This document shows, piece by piece, positions 10,653-21,154 of a stretch of DNA of 64,000 nt. The notes beneath the pieces are model-generated. The model saw only the letters and a list, made by a program, of their open reading frames with translations. It did no database searches and was not told where the DNA came from. The stretch lies in the NCBI RefSeq assembly GCF_000350225.1, contig NW_005179211.1, positions 420,666 to 484,665 of the forward strand, read 5' to 3'. The first letter of the stretch is position 1; the number at the start of each line of letters is the position of its first letter. Origin of the DNA: Chondrus crispus. Taxonomy: Eukaryota; Rhodophyta; Florideophyceae; Gigartinales; Gigartinaceae. The position numbers and the translations under genes are program-made.

Positions 10653-11298
10653 TGTAGTGCACTGCACTCGGTACCGGAACAGCTGTCCTTACCGGCCAAA
10701 AATCGCGCTCGCCGCCACCACGTGTACCACGGATACACGTGGACTCCCCTGCCGCTCTACCGGACCTCCCCGTGGACACGTGTAATCCCTCCGCAACCCG
10801 TAGGGCCTATGGGGACTGTACTTGGTCCCCTCGGGGCTACACCGGTTATTTCCTAGTTATGCTAACTTACAGTATTATTTAGCTTCACCATTACGGCGAC
10901 GTGGGACTATATAGTCAACCCGATAATCAAAGTAAAGAGGCATGAAGCCTCGGGTCTTTTACCTTGGTTTCTGGATTCCAGGTTGTAGCCTCGACTCGGT
11001 ACTGGCTCGCCCATACCGACCGAGCCATCTACGCCCCTGGAATCCCCACTGCCTTCCCCGCCCGCGTCGATCCTACCGCGCGAGCGCTACGTTAACTACT
11101 GTGCTGTCCGCTTTGTTCGTCCTGTTTTTCCTTTAATTCTTCCTCTTTATTGCTGACTACCTTGCTACTTTTCTACCGCGCAAGCTGCGCCCGGATCCTG
11201 GTTCCGGTCATCCACCGGGTGGTCTCCTGAATTTCCTTACGCGTCCGAACGCCCGTCGCTCTGCGTACAGCCGCCACACGTGGCTGTATTGCACGACA
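10653..11298 (+). repeat. E2 5' LTR (646 bp)
   Basis: It is nearly identical to 35618-36262. A TATA-like CTATATAG lies at 10907-10914, followed by an A-rich tract. CACGTG occurs four times in the LTR, and the near-terminal inverted repeat is 9 of 10 bases. Confidence 0.93.
10907..10914 (+). promoter_or_regulatory. TATA-like box in E2 5' LTR
   Basis: CTATATAG lies about 254 bp inside the LTR. It is conserved in the 3' LTR at 35872-35879 and is the likely core promoter of the genomic RNA. Confidence 0.6.
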
Positions 11299-11302
11299 TT
11301 TT

Positions 11303-11317
11303 AGTCTCCCGACCTAG
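11303..11317 (+). promoter_or_regulatory. E2 primer-binding site
   Basis: AGTCTCCCGACCTAG lies just inside the 5' LTR. E3 has the same core preceded by TGG (TGGTCTCCCGACCTAG), so both probably use the same tRNA. E2 carries TAG instead of TGG at the CCA-pairing end. Confidence 0.6.
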
Positions 11318-11433
11318 AAACAGGCGATACTCTCGTGCATCCGAGTGTCCTCTTTCTTCCCTGACCTACTTTCCCTTTCTGTCTCTCCTCCCTGCGCCTT
11401 TCCGTCACTCACCGACCGTTAGGTGTATTCGCC

Positions 11434-13511
11434 ATGGTGACCGGCTCTGAGTCGTCCCATGACACTCGTCCCAGTGACGTCCCAGCGCCCGTCGCGTCGT
11501 GGATCACGCGGAACCGCCGCGAAGGCCTCCGTGAAGCCGAGAGGTTCTCTCTCAACTTGATCGAGGAGAAACTCAACTCGCACACCGCCAAGATACGCGA
11601 GATGTTGGACAGCCTTGTTGCTGGTAAGATCGCCCCGCAGGCGGAGGTACAGTCCCAACAGGGACGTGATCGCCTCGCCGCACTAGAAGGCGTTCCAACT
11701 CGAGCATGGCAGAAGGACATCGCGTCCACCGTCGACAAGACGCTCCTTCCTCTACGGGAGGAAGTAAATCGCCTGACGCAGGAAGTCAACGACCTCTGTC
11801 AGCGTAACCTCGCCTTGGAATCGGCGCAAACAGGACCAGTCCCCGCTAGACAAGACGAGTCGACCGCGTCGAAGCCAAGACCAAACCCGCAGTTGCATGC
11901 GTTACAACCGTTCGACAAAAAACTACTGTTCGCCGACGTCACCAAATCGGCCCTCTCGGCCGCCGGGATTCCGCTCCCCGATCCCCTAACTATGGAGGGA
12001 CAACGGGATCCTGCCCCGGACCTAGCGGCCGCCCGACGCCCGTCGCCAAGATCTTCCAGCGACAAGAAGGTCAGGACCGAAGGCCGCCGTCACAAGGTCC
12101 GGCCACGGAAGCCGACCTGACCCGGAAGATTTCTCCGGTTACTCGGGTGGATCCCCGCCCTCAGCTTCAGAATCCAACTCCGATTCGGACTTCGAAGCCG
12201 AGGCGTTCACGGTACCACAACCGACCTTTGGCCCTAAAGCGAATGGTGTTACGGTGTGGAAACCGACCAACCACCGCTTCCGAGGCGCGTGTAATTATCG
12301 AGCTTACCGTCTCGTGAATACTGACCCCACCGTCGATGCCAAGGTATACGCCACGACGCGTAAGCGCGTGCAATATCTCCTCCTCGTAATGGGAGAGTAC
12401 AAGTTTAACGGGTCCGACCCGATCAAAGTCATCAGATTTTTGGCTAGATGTAAGGAGAATTTCGACAACGCCGAAATGTCGGAGGCAATGGCTCTCATGG
12501 TCTTGCCGCATCTCCTCGACCCGCCGGCGAAGGAGGCGTATGAATCCCATCGAGGATATTTCCGACGCAATCAAGGGATTGCGTCGTGCCAGCAGCAGTG
12601 AACTGGTTGCTTCGTACGTATGCTACGAATATTCAGATCGAGCAAGCGCTCTCTGTCGTCCGAGATTTACGCCAAAAACCCGGCCAGGTTGAGACCGAGT
12701 ATGCAACTCGTATGTTAACCGCCCTCGCGCGGTGTGGGGACATCCATTCCTCCTATGAACGCACTACCCTGTTCATAGAGGGCCTCCTTCCGGCGATCAA
12801 GCCGTTGGTGCTCCAAGCAAGGGAGAATCGCCCCTGATCCTCATTCAAGGACACGGTGGCCGAAGCCCGCGCTCAAGGGGCGGCCTACCGCGCGCAGACG
12901 GCTGGCGGAAGAAGACGCGTCGACTTCGCGAGACCCGCCGCCAAGCAAATGTTGGCGATGGCAGACAGTATGCCCTCATCGACAACCGCGGGTCTGAACC
13001 CGAGCTATCATACCGGCCTGCACGCCGAGAACTTCCTCGTCAATTACGAACCATTCGCCGCGGCAGCTGGGTCGCCGTCATTTCCCACCGAGGGATCCTC
13101 ATTCAACGACAAGGATTCGGTGTTCTACGGGGAGCGGCGGCCGACCTACAAGGGCCCGCCCCGGCTTCCGAGACCGCGCGAGAAGTCCCCCGGTTGGGCC
13201 GGTCGAGAGGGAACCCGGACATGAAGACACCTTCCCGGCAAATCATCTGCTACACATGCTGCATAGTCGGGGATCATATTAACCCCGACTGTAGCACGAA
13301 GGTGCGCGATGTGTCGCTCGTCCCTCATAATTTTGAGAAGGTCACGACAGCACAGAAGGCCCGTGTTCCGGCAGACGCGTACTTGCGCGCTGTATCCCTC
13401 CTCAGTTTCGAGGCGAATCGGCTGACCGCACCCGTCTTGCCGTCGAAGTCTCCCTCCGCTTCGGAGAAGTCAAGCCCCCCTAGCGGTAAGACCGCACCTC
13501 CGAAAAACTAG
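11434..13511 (+). pseudogene. E2 gag
   Basis: It starts at ATG 11434 (GCCATGG). The first frame runs to a stop at 12120, with a helical N-terminal domain (RREGLREAERFSLNLIEEKL). The homologous core then appears in other frames: NYRAYRLVNTDPTVDAKVY and SDPIKVIRFLARCKENF (to about 12590), AVNWLLRTYATNIQIEQ (12586-12837), and a low-complexity linker (12856-13224). A zinc-knuckle-like CYTCCIVGDHINPDC follows near 13247-13293. At least four frame changes or stops break it. The domain order matches E3 gag. Confidence 0.8.
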
Positions 13512-13591
13512 GAGACCCACAGCTGAAAATAACTGACATTCTATCGCGGGACACCGCGTCACCCCCGCCCCCGAAGCCGGCGATCCGCGTC

Positions 13592-14571
13592 TTGGGACGG
13601 AAACACGCTCGCCAAGCGAGCCTCTCCAACCCCGATCCGACGGGCATGGGGACGCTCCGCCGACCGTGGCGTATTAACAACGGGAGGCGCTCCCCCGACG
13701 ACAAGGCCGTCGAGCCAGTTTGTACACTGTCTCGACGTAATTACAAGGTCTACGCCGACCTTGGGATCACCACCTCCATCATGGTGCGTGAACTCACCAT
13801 TCAGGACACGGGTGCCGGCTCCAATTTTGTCCGCGTCGACACCCTGCCCAAAGGATAGGAGAGCTTAATCGAACCGGGGGAAGTCCCGACGATCGCTGAT
13901 GCGAACGGGCGGCCGTTACAAACAAGCGGGTCCATCACCCTCGTTGTTCGACTAGCCACTCGCACCATGAAATGAAAGTTCATCGTGTGCGAGCGCCTGG
14001 CAGCCTCCGTCATCCTGGGTTGTGACTTTAACGAAAAGTTTGTCGAGGCCATCTATCCACGTCGGAAGGTGGTCGAGCTCGATGATGGGACGAAAGTCCC
14101 CATCGTCAGAAAACTGGCAACTCGTCGAGCCGACGCGCCTCCGCTTCCCTCGGAGCAGGAGTATGGAGACGACCCGGGTCGAGTTGCCCGCAAACTCAAG
14201 GTTTCTCGTCCGTTTATCATACCACTCGGGACGCAAGCCTGGGTGCATGTGACCAACGGTCGTACGGGTCTTTCTGTATTGGAACCCAACCCGCAGTTAT
14301 ATGCGAAACGCCGCGTCTCCCTGTCGAATGGGGTCGCGCACATCACCGCACTTCGAGAGTTCAAGGTCTTGGTAGCCAACTTGGCCTCAGGTCCCAAGCG
14401 CCTCTCGAAGAAGCAGGTTCTGGGGTACGTTACCCCTCATCCGCGTGCCATGATACGCACCGCAATGCCTCTCGACGCCCTCCTAGCTGCGGAATTTACA
14501 GAAGAGGACAAGCCCCAATCTGAGAAGGGGGAGAAGCCCCCCCGGCTTCGTCAAAGGAAGAACCCCAAGAG
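13592..14571 (+). pseudogene. E2 protease and linker
   Basis: RRNYKVYADLGITTSIM precedes a degenerate protease active site, TIQDTGAGSNFV. An in-frame TAG lies at 13856-13858, and another stop falls near 13975. CERLAASVILGCDFNEKFVEAIYP is the second protease motif. The linker to RT (VANLASGPKRLSKKQVLGYV) follows. The frame changes near 14570 into RT. Confidence 0.8.
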
Positions 14572-16080
14572 ATGGACGCTGACTCCCTCCAACATCTGCC
14601 GTCGCATGTCCGCACGCGAGTACGTGACATGCTCACGCCGTACTCCCGTATGTGGAGTGGCGATCTCGGGGAAGTCCGAGCTACGCAAAACCGGATCGAA
14701 CTCAACCCCGGCTCGAAGCCGTTTCGATGTCAGCCCTATTGGGCTGGACCACGGTCCCGACAAGCCGAGCAAGACGCCGTGGATGGGATGATCTCAAGCG
14801 GGGTCATCTCCCCATCACAATCAGAGTGGGCATCCCCGGTGGTTCTCATCCCCAAACCGGATGGATCCCTCCGCTTCTGCGTCGATTACAGACGTTTGAA
14901 CGCAATGACCGTACGGGACACTTACCCGATTCCTTGCATGGACGAGTTTCTGGACTCGCTCGGCGAAGCGAACGTGTTCACAACTCTAGACTGTAACTCG
15001 GGTTATTGGCAAATTCCCGTTGCGGAAGAAGACCGTCCGAAAACCACGTTCACGTGTCATGCCGGTACTTATCAATTTAACCGAATGCCGTTCGGGCTAA
15101 TGAACGCGCCCGCCACATTCCAACGGATGTTGAACATTCTCCTCTCCGGATACCGATGGAAGAGCTGCCTCATCTATCTAGATGACATTATCATATTCTC
15201 GAAGGATTATGAAACTCATCTCAAGGATTTCAAGGTTATTCTCTCTGCGGTACAACAAGAGGGGTTATCACTGAAATTGAACAAGTGTAAATTCTTTCAG
15301 GACTCCGTGGAGTACCTGGGCCACATCATTCAACCCGGGGAACTTCATGTCCACCCGAAGAATGTCTCGGCCTTGGCCGAGGCCAAGCCGCCACGAACCC
15401 AGACCGAGCTCCGCTCGTTTCTGGGTATGTGTAACGTGTACCGACGTTTCGTCGACCACTTTGCCAAGATTGCCGCGACTTTGACGTCCATGTTCAAGAA
15501 GGGGGAGCCCGATCGGCTCCCCGAACTGGACGAAGACCGCAGGTCTGCCTTCGAAGCTCTGAAGACTTGCCTGATTTCCCCGCCGATCTTGCGACTACCG
15601 CGGCTGGGGCTACCGTATTCCCTCGACACGGATATATCTGACGCCCAACTCGGTTGCACGTTATTACAGCAACACGAGGATGGTAACAGATACCCTGTCG
15701 GGTTCTGGTCACGAACGCTCTCGTCGGCGGAAAGGAATTACTCCACGACGGAGAAAGAATGTTTGGCCATTGTATGGGCCATTCAGACGCTGCGTCCTTA
15801 CTTGGAACGCGAACGATTCACGGTTAACACCGACCATCATTGCCTTCGCTGGTTAATGAATCTCGCCGACGCAAGCGGGCGTCTAGCACGGTGGCGCTTG
15901 CGCCTAGCCGAGTTTGACTTCGACGTCACGTACGTGAAGGGCATCAAGAATTGTCTCGCCGACGCCCTCAGTCGAATACCGTCTACAGGGGGCACAACCG
16001 TCCCCATCGACGAAGAAATACCGTGCTTCTCCGTTTTGGAGTTTCACGAAGACACGCCGGGAGTGGAATCCGAGGAGTGA
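14572..16080 (+). CDS. E2 reverse transcriptase and RNase H
   Basis: One open frame of about 500 codons. The RT motifs appear in order: SEWASPVVLIPKPDGSLRFC, DYRRLNAMT, TTLDCNSGYWQI (first catalytic Asp), MPFGLMNAPATFQR and IYLDDIIIFS (catalytic YLDD at 15175-15186). The thumb/connection LRSFLGMCNVYRRFV follows. RNase H residues lie in DTDISDAQLG, TEKECLAIVW, NTDHHCLRW and LADALSR. It would copy genomic RNA to DNA. The ATG at 14572 is internal to the ancestral pol, not a native start. This is the best preserved part of E2 pol. Confidence 0.92.
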   Translation: MDADSLQHLPSHVRTRVRDMLTPYSRMWSGDLGEVRATQNRIELNPGSKPFRCQPYWAGPRSRQAEQDAVDGMISSGVISPSQSEWASPVVLIPKPDGSLRFCVDYRRLNAMTVRDTYPIPCMDEFLDSLGEANVFTTLDCNSGYWQIPVAEEDRPKTTFTCHAGTYQFNRMPFGLMNAPATFQRMLNILLSGYRWKSCLIYLDDIIIFSKDYETHLKDFKVILSAVQQEGLSLKLNKCKFFQDSVEYLGHIIQPGELHVHPKNVSALAEAKPPRTQTELRSFLGMCNVYRRFVDHFAKIAATLTSMFKKGEPDRLPELDEDRRSAFEALKTCLISPPILRLPRLGLPYSLDTDISDAQLGCTLLQQHEDGNRYPVGFWSRTLSSAERNYSTTEKECLAIVWAIQTLRPYLERERFTVNTDHHCLRWLMNLADASGRLARWRLRLAEFDFDVTYVKGIKNCLADALSRIPSTGGTTVPIDEEIPCFSVLEFHEDTPGVESEE

Positions 16081-16880
16081 GACGACTACATTCACGACGG
16101 ATGCTTCGCCCTCGCCCCCCCGGCTTCCAAGGCCGCGATTACACACGACGAGATTGTGCTCGCTCAACACTCCGACCCGTTCTGTAAGGAGATCGCTTTC
16201 CATCTTAAGAAGGGGGAGGGTGTGGCCCAAATTCGCCTTGCCAAGTTCTTCATGAACAATGAAGTGCCGCTGAGGAGTTACCCCTGTTGAATAAGAGCTT
16301 GCTCTTTTTAAACGTGACAATTCCGGCGCTGCAAGCCGCAGGGATACCGGTCCCGTCGGGACATCCCGGAGACAGGCGTCTGTTCTACACATTAAGACAA
16401 CGGTACTACTGGCTGAGTATGTCCGTCGACGCATACGCCACAGTCAGAAGGTGCTCTGACTGTGCCAAAGCTCGCTTTAAGTTCCGTAAGCACAACACGA
16501 AGTTGGAAACGTTCCCTCCGATTGGACCCTTGGAGTTTATCGCTATTGAAATCCTAGGCGAACTCCCCAGAACACCAAGAGGCAATCGATACCTCTTGGT
16601 AATATCTGATCGTTACTCAAAGCTGACCCGAACGGTGCCGTTTAAGAGAATTACCGCCGAGACCGTTGCTCAGGCGTTCGTCAACACTGGGTTTTCGTAT
16701 ACGGAGCCCCAGTGAAGCTACTCTCCGACAATGGGAGTCAATTCACGCCAAGGTTCTTCCTTGCGGTGTGCAAAATCCTCCGCGTCGAAAGCGTGTTCAC
16801 CACAGCTTATCACCCACAAGCTAATGGACAAGTGGAGAGGTTCAACCGCACCCTGGTGTCCTACTTACGCGCCGCGTGAC
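16081..16880 (+). pseudogene. E2 integrase
   Basis: A TGA at 16078-16080 separates it from RNase H. The zinc-finger half is truncated (GHPGDRRLFYTLRQRYYW, CSDCAKARFKF). The core reads FIAIEILGELP, with Glu where the first catalytic Asp stands in E1 and E3 (MDLLG, IDILG). KLLSDNGSQFT (second Asp) and HPQANGQVERFNRTL (Glu) then appear after a frameshift near 16710. Loss of the first Asp alone would be expected to abolish strand transfer. Confidence 0.85.
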
Positions 16881-17728
16881 GCGGAAGGACGGCGACCCAC
16901 GAGGTCGAAATATAACACCCGGGCCAAAGGGGCCCCCCGGTATCGGGACTAATGGACGCTCTCCGAGGCGGTGCGCACGCACGGACCATTTCCCAATTGA
17001 ATAGGAGATCCGCCACTGTAGACGAAGAACCCGTGTCTAAGGAGGGACACCCCCCGCCACGACTACCGTTCCGGTTAGAGACGCCGCGTCCCCGAGACTC
17101 GCGGACCAGGGAGACGAGACTTACCGCCACCCGTCCTCGGTGAGCGCCCGACGCCCCAAACGGCGATACGTCGTCAAACGGACGAACGCGTACCATCACC
17201 GACAAGCCACTTGACACGTGGAGACGGGACCCGGAGAAAAATCAAAAGAAAATCTCCCCAACCAAACCCGCAACACGGGCTGGGATCACGGACTCCCCTC
17301 GCTGCCCAAATGAGACGCCGCCGGTTACAGAGATCGCCGGAGGACACGTCGCGAAATTAGCGTCTATGTGTACCTTCGGTCAACCTCTCCTCATTTCTCC
17401 GAGACGTCCTCCGCCCCCGGCACTCGCGGTTGATGCTTCATCTCGACACGCGTCAAACACGCCCTCGAAGGCGACAGACCGACCCCCTTTGACGATGGAG
17501 GACCTCAAGACCTATGTGGTCGAGGCCCTAACTGGCCACAAACCAGGGACAGAGGGGATGCCGTTATTCCGCGTGCGGTCGTACGGATACTCAGCAGACG
17601 ACCTTACCTGGGAACCCGCTAATTTCATCGATTACAACACGGTCGCACGGTACTGCAAACGCAAGCGCATCCCCGTACCAACATTTCAGCTGTGGTCGAA
17701 CCCGGACAGTGTGGGGGCCGACAACTAA
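16881..17728 (+). pseudogene. E2 integrase tail and chromodomain
   Basis: From 16881 to about 17360 the integrase C-terminal domain is too decayed to read. A chromodomain closes the ORF at about 17560-17690 (FRVRSYGYSADDLTWEP, then an aromatic/basic helix), matching the E3 chromodomain KVEWYGYTPEDATWEP. The stop is at 17726-17728. Confidence 0.75.
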
Positions 17729-19169
17729 TGTCCTCTCCAGCTCTTGGGAGAAACCGGCGGCGGTCCCCTGCCTGCGACCCCGGTGGCGGCGTCTACGACC
17801 CTCGATATACACAACACCCGAAGTGAAGTCGGCGGTAAAGCCGCATCCAACTGACGCCCGTCATCTGGCGAACTGTCGTACGGCCCCCTGTCCGGTCGCC
17901 TACTCCCTCGGACCTGTCCGAGGGATACCTCCCTCCGCTGTCCAGCTGACCCGACCCCGCAAACGGACGCTGTTTGGCCTCCCGAGTCGATCCGAGACCG
18001 TTCTTCCGGAAGAGAACGCCCTTTTCAGCCTCTTCTCGCACTACAAGGCACCACTCGCTGACCACTACCGTCCAAGGGGCGCGACTATCGCCTCTGGCCA
18101 AAGGGGAGGACCCCGCCGACCGTAGGAGGCGTGAGAGAATCCCCCGGGTACTCGTTGGTTCCCCCTAATCGGAGTACCCGTACCGCGGGAGTACGCGATG
18201 AGTCTCCCCTGTGCTGGGGGTAAAACCCACACCGTGTCAGAAAACCCCCGTCGGTCAGCACAGCGTCCCGTTCTCGCAGCACAAGGCTGTAAGACCCCGT
18301 GAGCTATCCACCGCTTTCTTGCGCGCCGATCCCCCTCTGGTTCGCAGCTCCCACCGGAGAGGGTGTACACCAGGAGCGGGTCGTGATGCAATTAGGGAAC
18401 CGGGAGGACTAGAAGACCCTGGTCCCCGGCCCTGTCCATAGCCTTGGGAAGCCCCGACGGCGACCCGCCGTGCGGCGACACGCCGCCGCCGGGGTGACCT
18501 TCTGGTCGGCCCCGTTCGTCACGACCGACGTCGGCAGTAACGTCGCGCCGCGCCGCCCAGGATACCACAGCGCGCTGTGCCGCGCTCTCACCCAACGCCT
18601 AGGTGAGGCGATTATTTCGAGAAAAGAGGTCTCTGGGCACTGGACTGCGCCCTACCTCGTCCCGCTGTCAACGCCCCCCAAGTGCGTTACTCGCGAAGGG
18701 GCTTGGCCACCCGCCAAAGCTCTACGCGGAGCGCGCGTGCGACAGAAGGCGCCCGGGTTAATCGACTGACACGAGGAGAGGGTCCCTTTGCGGCCTACGT
18801 TAGCCCCTATCTACTTACCGCCACGAGCTCGGCCACCTCCGGCCAGCAGCCACCGGGTGCCGCTCCGTGTCGCCCTCGGCCATGCCCTGTCATACCCGTG
18901 TTCTCGTTCCGCCGTGAATGCCGCGGTCGCTAACCTGGGTTGGACCCGCGACCCCGCCGCCACCGGAGGTCATCACCAGGGAAGTACTTTACCGCTCTGC
19001 GCAAGTGACCCCCGCGCGCGGCCCCCGCTCGACCAAAGTCGACGGTGCAAGGCGATCGAGATGAAGAAGAGGACTCGTTTACTGTCTACCGTACCACCTC
19101 TTCCCTTGGTCAACAGGCGCCTTACGCGTCGGCTCGGGGTGCTCCTGTACGAGGATGCACACCCGCGAT
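17729..19169. other. E2 region between pol and antisense ORF
   Basis: About 1.4 kb of GC-rich sequence with only short, unconserved frames on both strands. It occupies the same place as the 355-bp gap in E1 and the 3.8-kb region in E3. I see no feature I can support. Confidence 0.5.
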
Positions 19170-19945
19170 TTAATTCGATTCCTCATAATCGGCAAGGTCG
19201 TCTTCCACCCCGGCTACCGGCGCGACCGGAGCGTCAGAGGGAACAGAATCCACATCGGAGTCCCCCTCTGCCGCGACCGCCGCCGAGTCCCCCAACACCA
19301 TAGGGGTATCCGTCAACGGCTCAGACGTAGCCGCCCTCGCCGCTGTCCTCAAGCGTTTAACCCCCGCCACAAAGTCGGCGTTGCCTACTAGCTGTAGTAA
19401 TTCGTCCTCTGGGACGCCCAAATCGGCAAATAACCTCCGCCGTGCCGACACCACTCCTCCCGGCGTCGCGGACTCGGGGTGAGTTAATCCTGCCGGTTCC
19501 GTCGCTCCCCGGCCCTCTGCAGGGTCATCACCAGCGTCACTCACAGGCAACGCCCCTGTCGCCAGCACCACGGGTTCTGTACGCTCTTTCATGAGCTCTG
19601 GTTGCAGACTGGTAAACGTGGTTGGGTCAAATCTAATCCAATTGCCGGATCCCGGCCCTCCCGCATCTTCACGCCTCCCTGGCGAAACATTTGCCCGATC
19701 CGTACGGTCATAATGATGCCCCTGACCATACGGCACGCGCGGCCAAACCACTAAGTCGTGGACCCCCAGCAGCGTCGTCAGCTGAGAGGACACCCAAGGT
19801 CCGCCTAAAACCTCATCCAAGTTTAACTCGCGTAGCCATTTGATTATCATGGTCGGCAACACATATAGTCGCCCGTCCAAGGAAGACCATATGAACCGTT
19901 TCGCAACTATTGCCATCCACTCGCTAAGGAAAATCATCCAGCGAG
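19170..19945 (-). CDS. E2 antisense ORF, C-terminal half
   Basis: This is the 3' half of the E2 aORF, cut at 19945 by the E3 insertion. Its first codons (from 19940) are in exact phase with the N-terminal half that ends at 34455, once one GCGAG copy is dropped. It starts with a W-M-I-F-L-S-E-W helix that aligns with WVVFSTEWCVKVAP in E3. NWIRFDP lies where E1 and E3 have DFVWF. A Pro/Ala/Glu-rich tail with a Leu-rich helix (EDELLQLVGNADFVAGVKRL) and an acidic C-terminus follow. The frame runs on to 20033 only through LTR sequence. Confidence 0.8.
19941..19945. repeat. TSD GCGAG of E3, left copy
   Basis: GCGAG precedes TGTAGTGCAAT of the E3 LTR and is repeated at 34455-34459. Confidence 0.93.
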
Positions 19946-20883
19946 TGTAGTGCAATACCCGTCTCGGGTAGGGGGGAGGAAGGAAGTGAAAAAGGAAAAA
20001 AATTGGATACTGTAGTCCGGGGTTGGGGGACACACGTGTGCGACGAAGCGCACGATTATTTTAATTATTTAATTTTATTTACTAATTAGATCTAGAATCT
20101 AGAGCCGGGAGCTACTGTACTCGCCCCGGCGGGGCTCTATATAACTTAGCCCTTTGACCGAACAAGTCAATAAACCAACCCGAGTTGCCAGAGTCTGATA
20201 TCGCCTTGGTTGAAGTCCGTCATTTACAAGACATTCCCTTTAACTACAGATTACTTTATCCTTTGCGCTCGGGGGTCCCCTTTTTCCTTATCAATTTTCC
20301 TTTATTTCCCTATCCTAATTTCCCTTAATCTTGAGTTGGTCCCACCTTGTAGGATTGCAATCCGCAACGTGACGTCATTTGCTATCGGGCTTTTGTGTTG
20401 GTGCACCAGTGGTGCTTTTCTCAGTGTTGGTTCCATCGGAATCTGGTTGCGACCGATCCGTTGTTGGTACTTTGCCATCGGGCAGTACGACGGTGTCGCG
20501 CTGCTACGTTTTCTTCTTTCCCGACGGGCTACGTTGCGACGTCCCCGTCGAAGACCTTATCAAGGGTATAAGGTGTACAAGGCGCTCTTCGAGCATTGGA
20601 TTTATGACTCATCGGACCAGGTTTACCTAAACACCTCTCCGAACTCGTCGAGCAGTTGCCTTTACAAGTCTCTACCACCATTTACCGATCCCGGGCTGGG
20701 CCCTTCTCTTTGCCCCCCCCTATCAGGGATCCGAGCTACTGCGGGCCGCAAACCCGCTTAAAGAGGACAGGGAGCTTCGAACACTCTGTAGCGCTGTGCC
20801 GTTGGCAGTTGTTGTTTTTGTTGCTGTTGTTTGTATTGGACCGTCGGACCTTGGTCTCTGCCTAACAGGCGCATTGCACTACA
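19946..20883 (+). repeat. E3 5' LTR
   Basis: It runs from TGTAGTGCAAT to ATTGCACTACA. The TATA-like TCTATATAAC lies at 20136-20145. One CACGTG lies near 20034. It is about 99% identical to 33518-34454. Confidence 0.95.
20136..20145 (+). promoter_or_regulatory. TATA-like box in E3 5' LTR
   Basis: TCTATATAAC lies about 190 bp inside the LTR and is conserved at 33708-33717. It is the likely promoter core. Confidence 0.65.
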
Positions 20884-21082
20884 AAAGTGGTCTCCCGACC
20901 TAGAATTTTTGTCTACTGTGCAGGAGACCTGATCAAGAATTTTGCCTACGAAAGTCCAGGTCTGGAGACGCACTACAAAAGTGGTCTCCCGACCTAAAAA
21001 TTTTGTTTACTGTTCAGGAGACCCGACCTAGAATTTTTGTCGACGACAGTCTCGGTCTGGAGACACACTACAAAAGTGGTCT
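20877..21082 (+). repeat. Tandem repeat of LTR end plus primer-binding site in E3 leader
   Basis: CACTACAAAAGTGGTCT occurs at 20877, 20971 and 21066, a period of 94-95 bp. The first copy spans the LTR end and the PBS (TGGTCTCCCGACCTAG at 20888-20903). The second repeats the last 7 bp of the LTR with the PBS core. The third keeps only TGGTCT before diverging. The unit also contains internal CAGGAGACC / GGTCTGGAGAC inverted motifs. Confidence 0.88.
20888..20903 (+). promoter_or_regulatory. E3 primer-binding site
   Basis: TGGTCTCCCGACCTAG lies four bases after the LTR end and begins with the expected TGG. The core is shared with E2. The tRNA is not identified. Confidence 0.7.
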
Positions 21083-21154
21083 GGGTAACGGACTCTTTCT
21101 TTATTTTATTTTTGTTTGTAACTTTTTTGCTGCGTAGGTCCGCTCGTACGAGCG

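Noticed and set aside
19946..20033. N-terminus of the 287-codon - strand ORF ending at 19170
   Set aside because: Codons above 19945 are translated LTR sequence. The true upstream part lies at 34455-35246.
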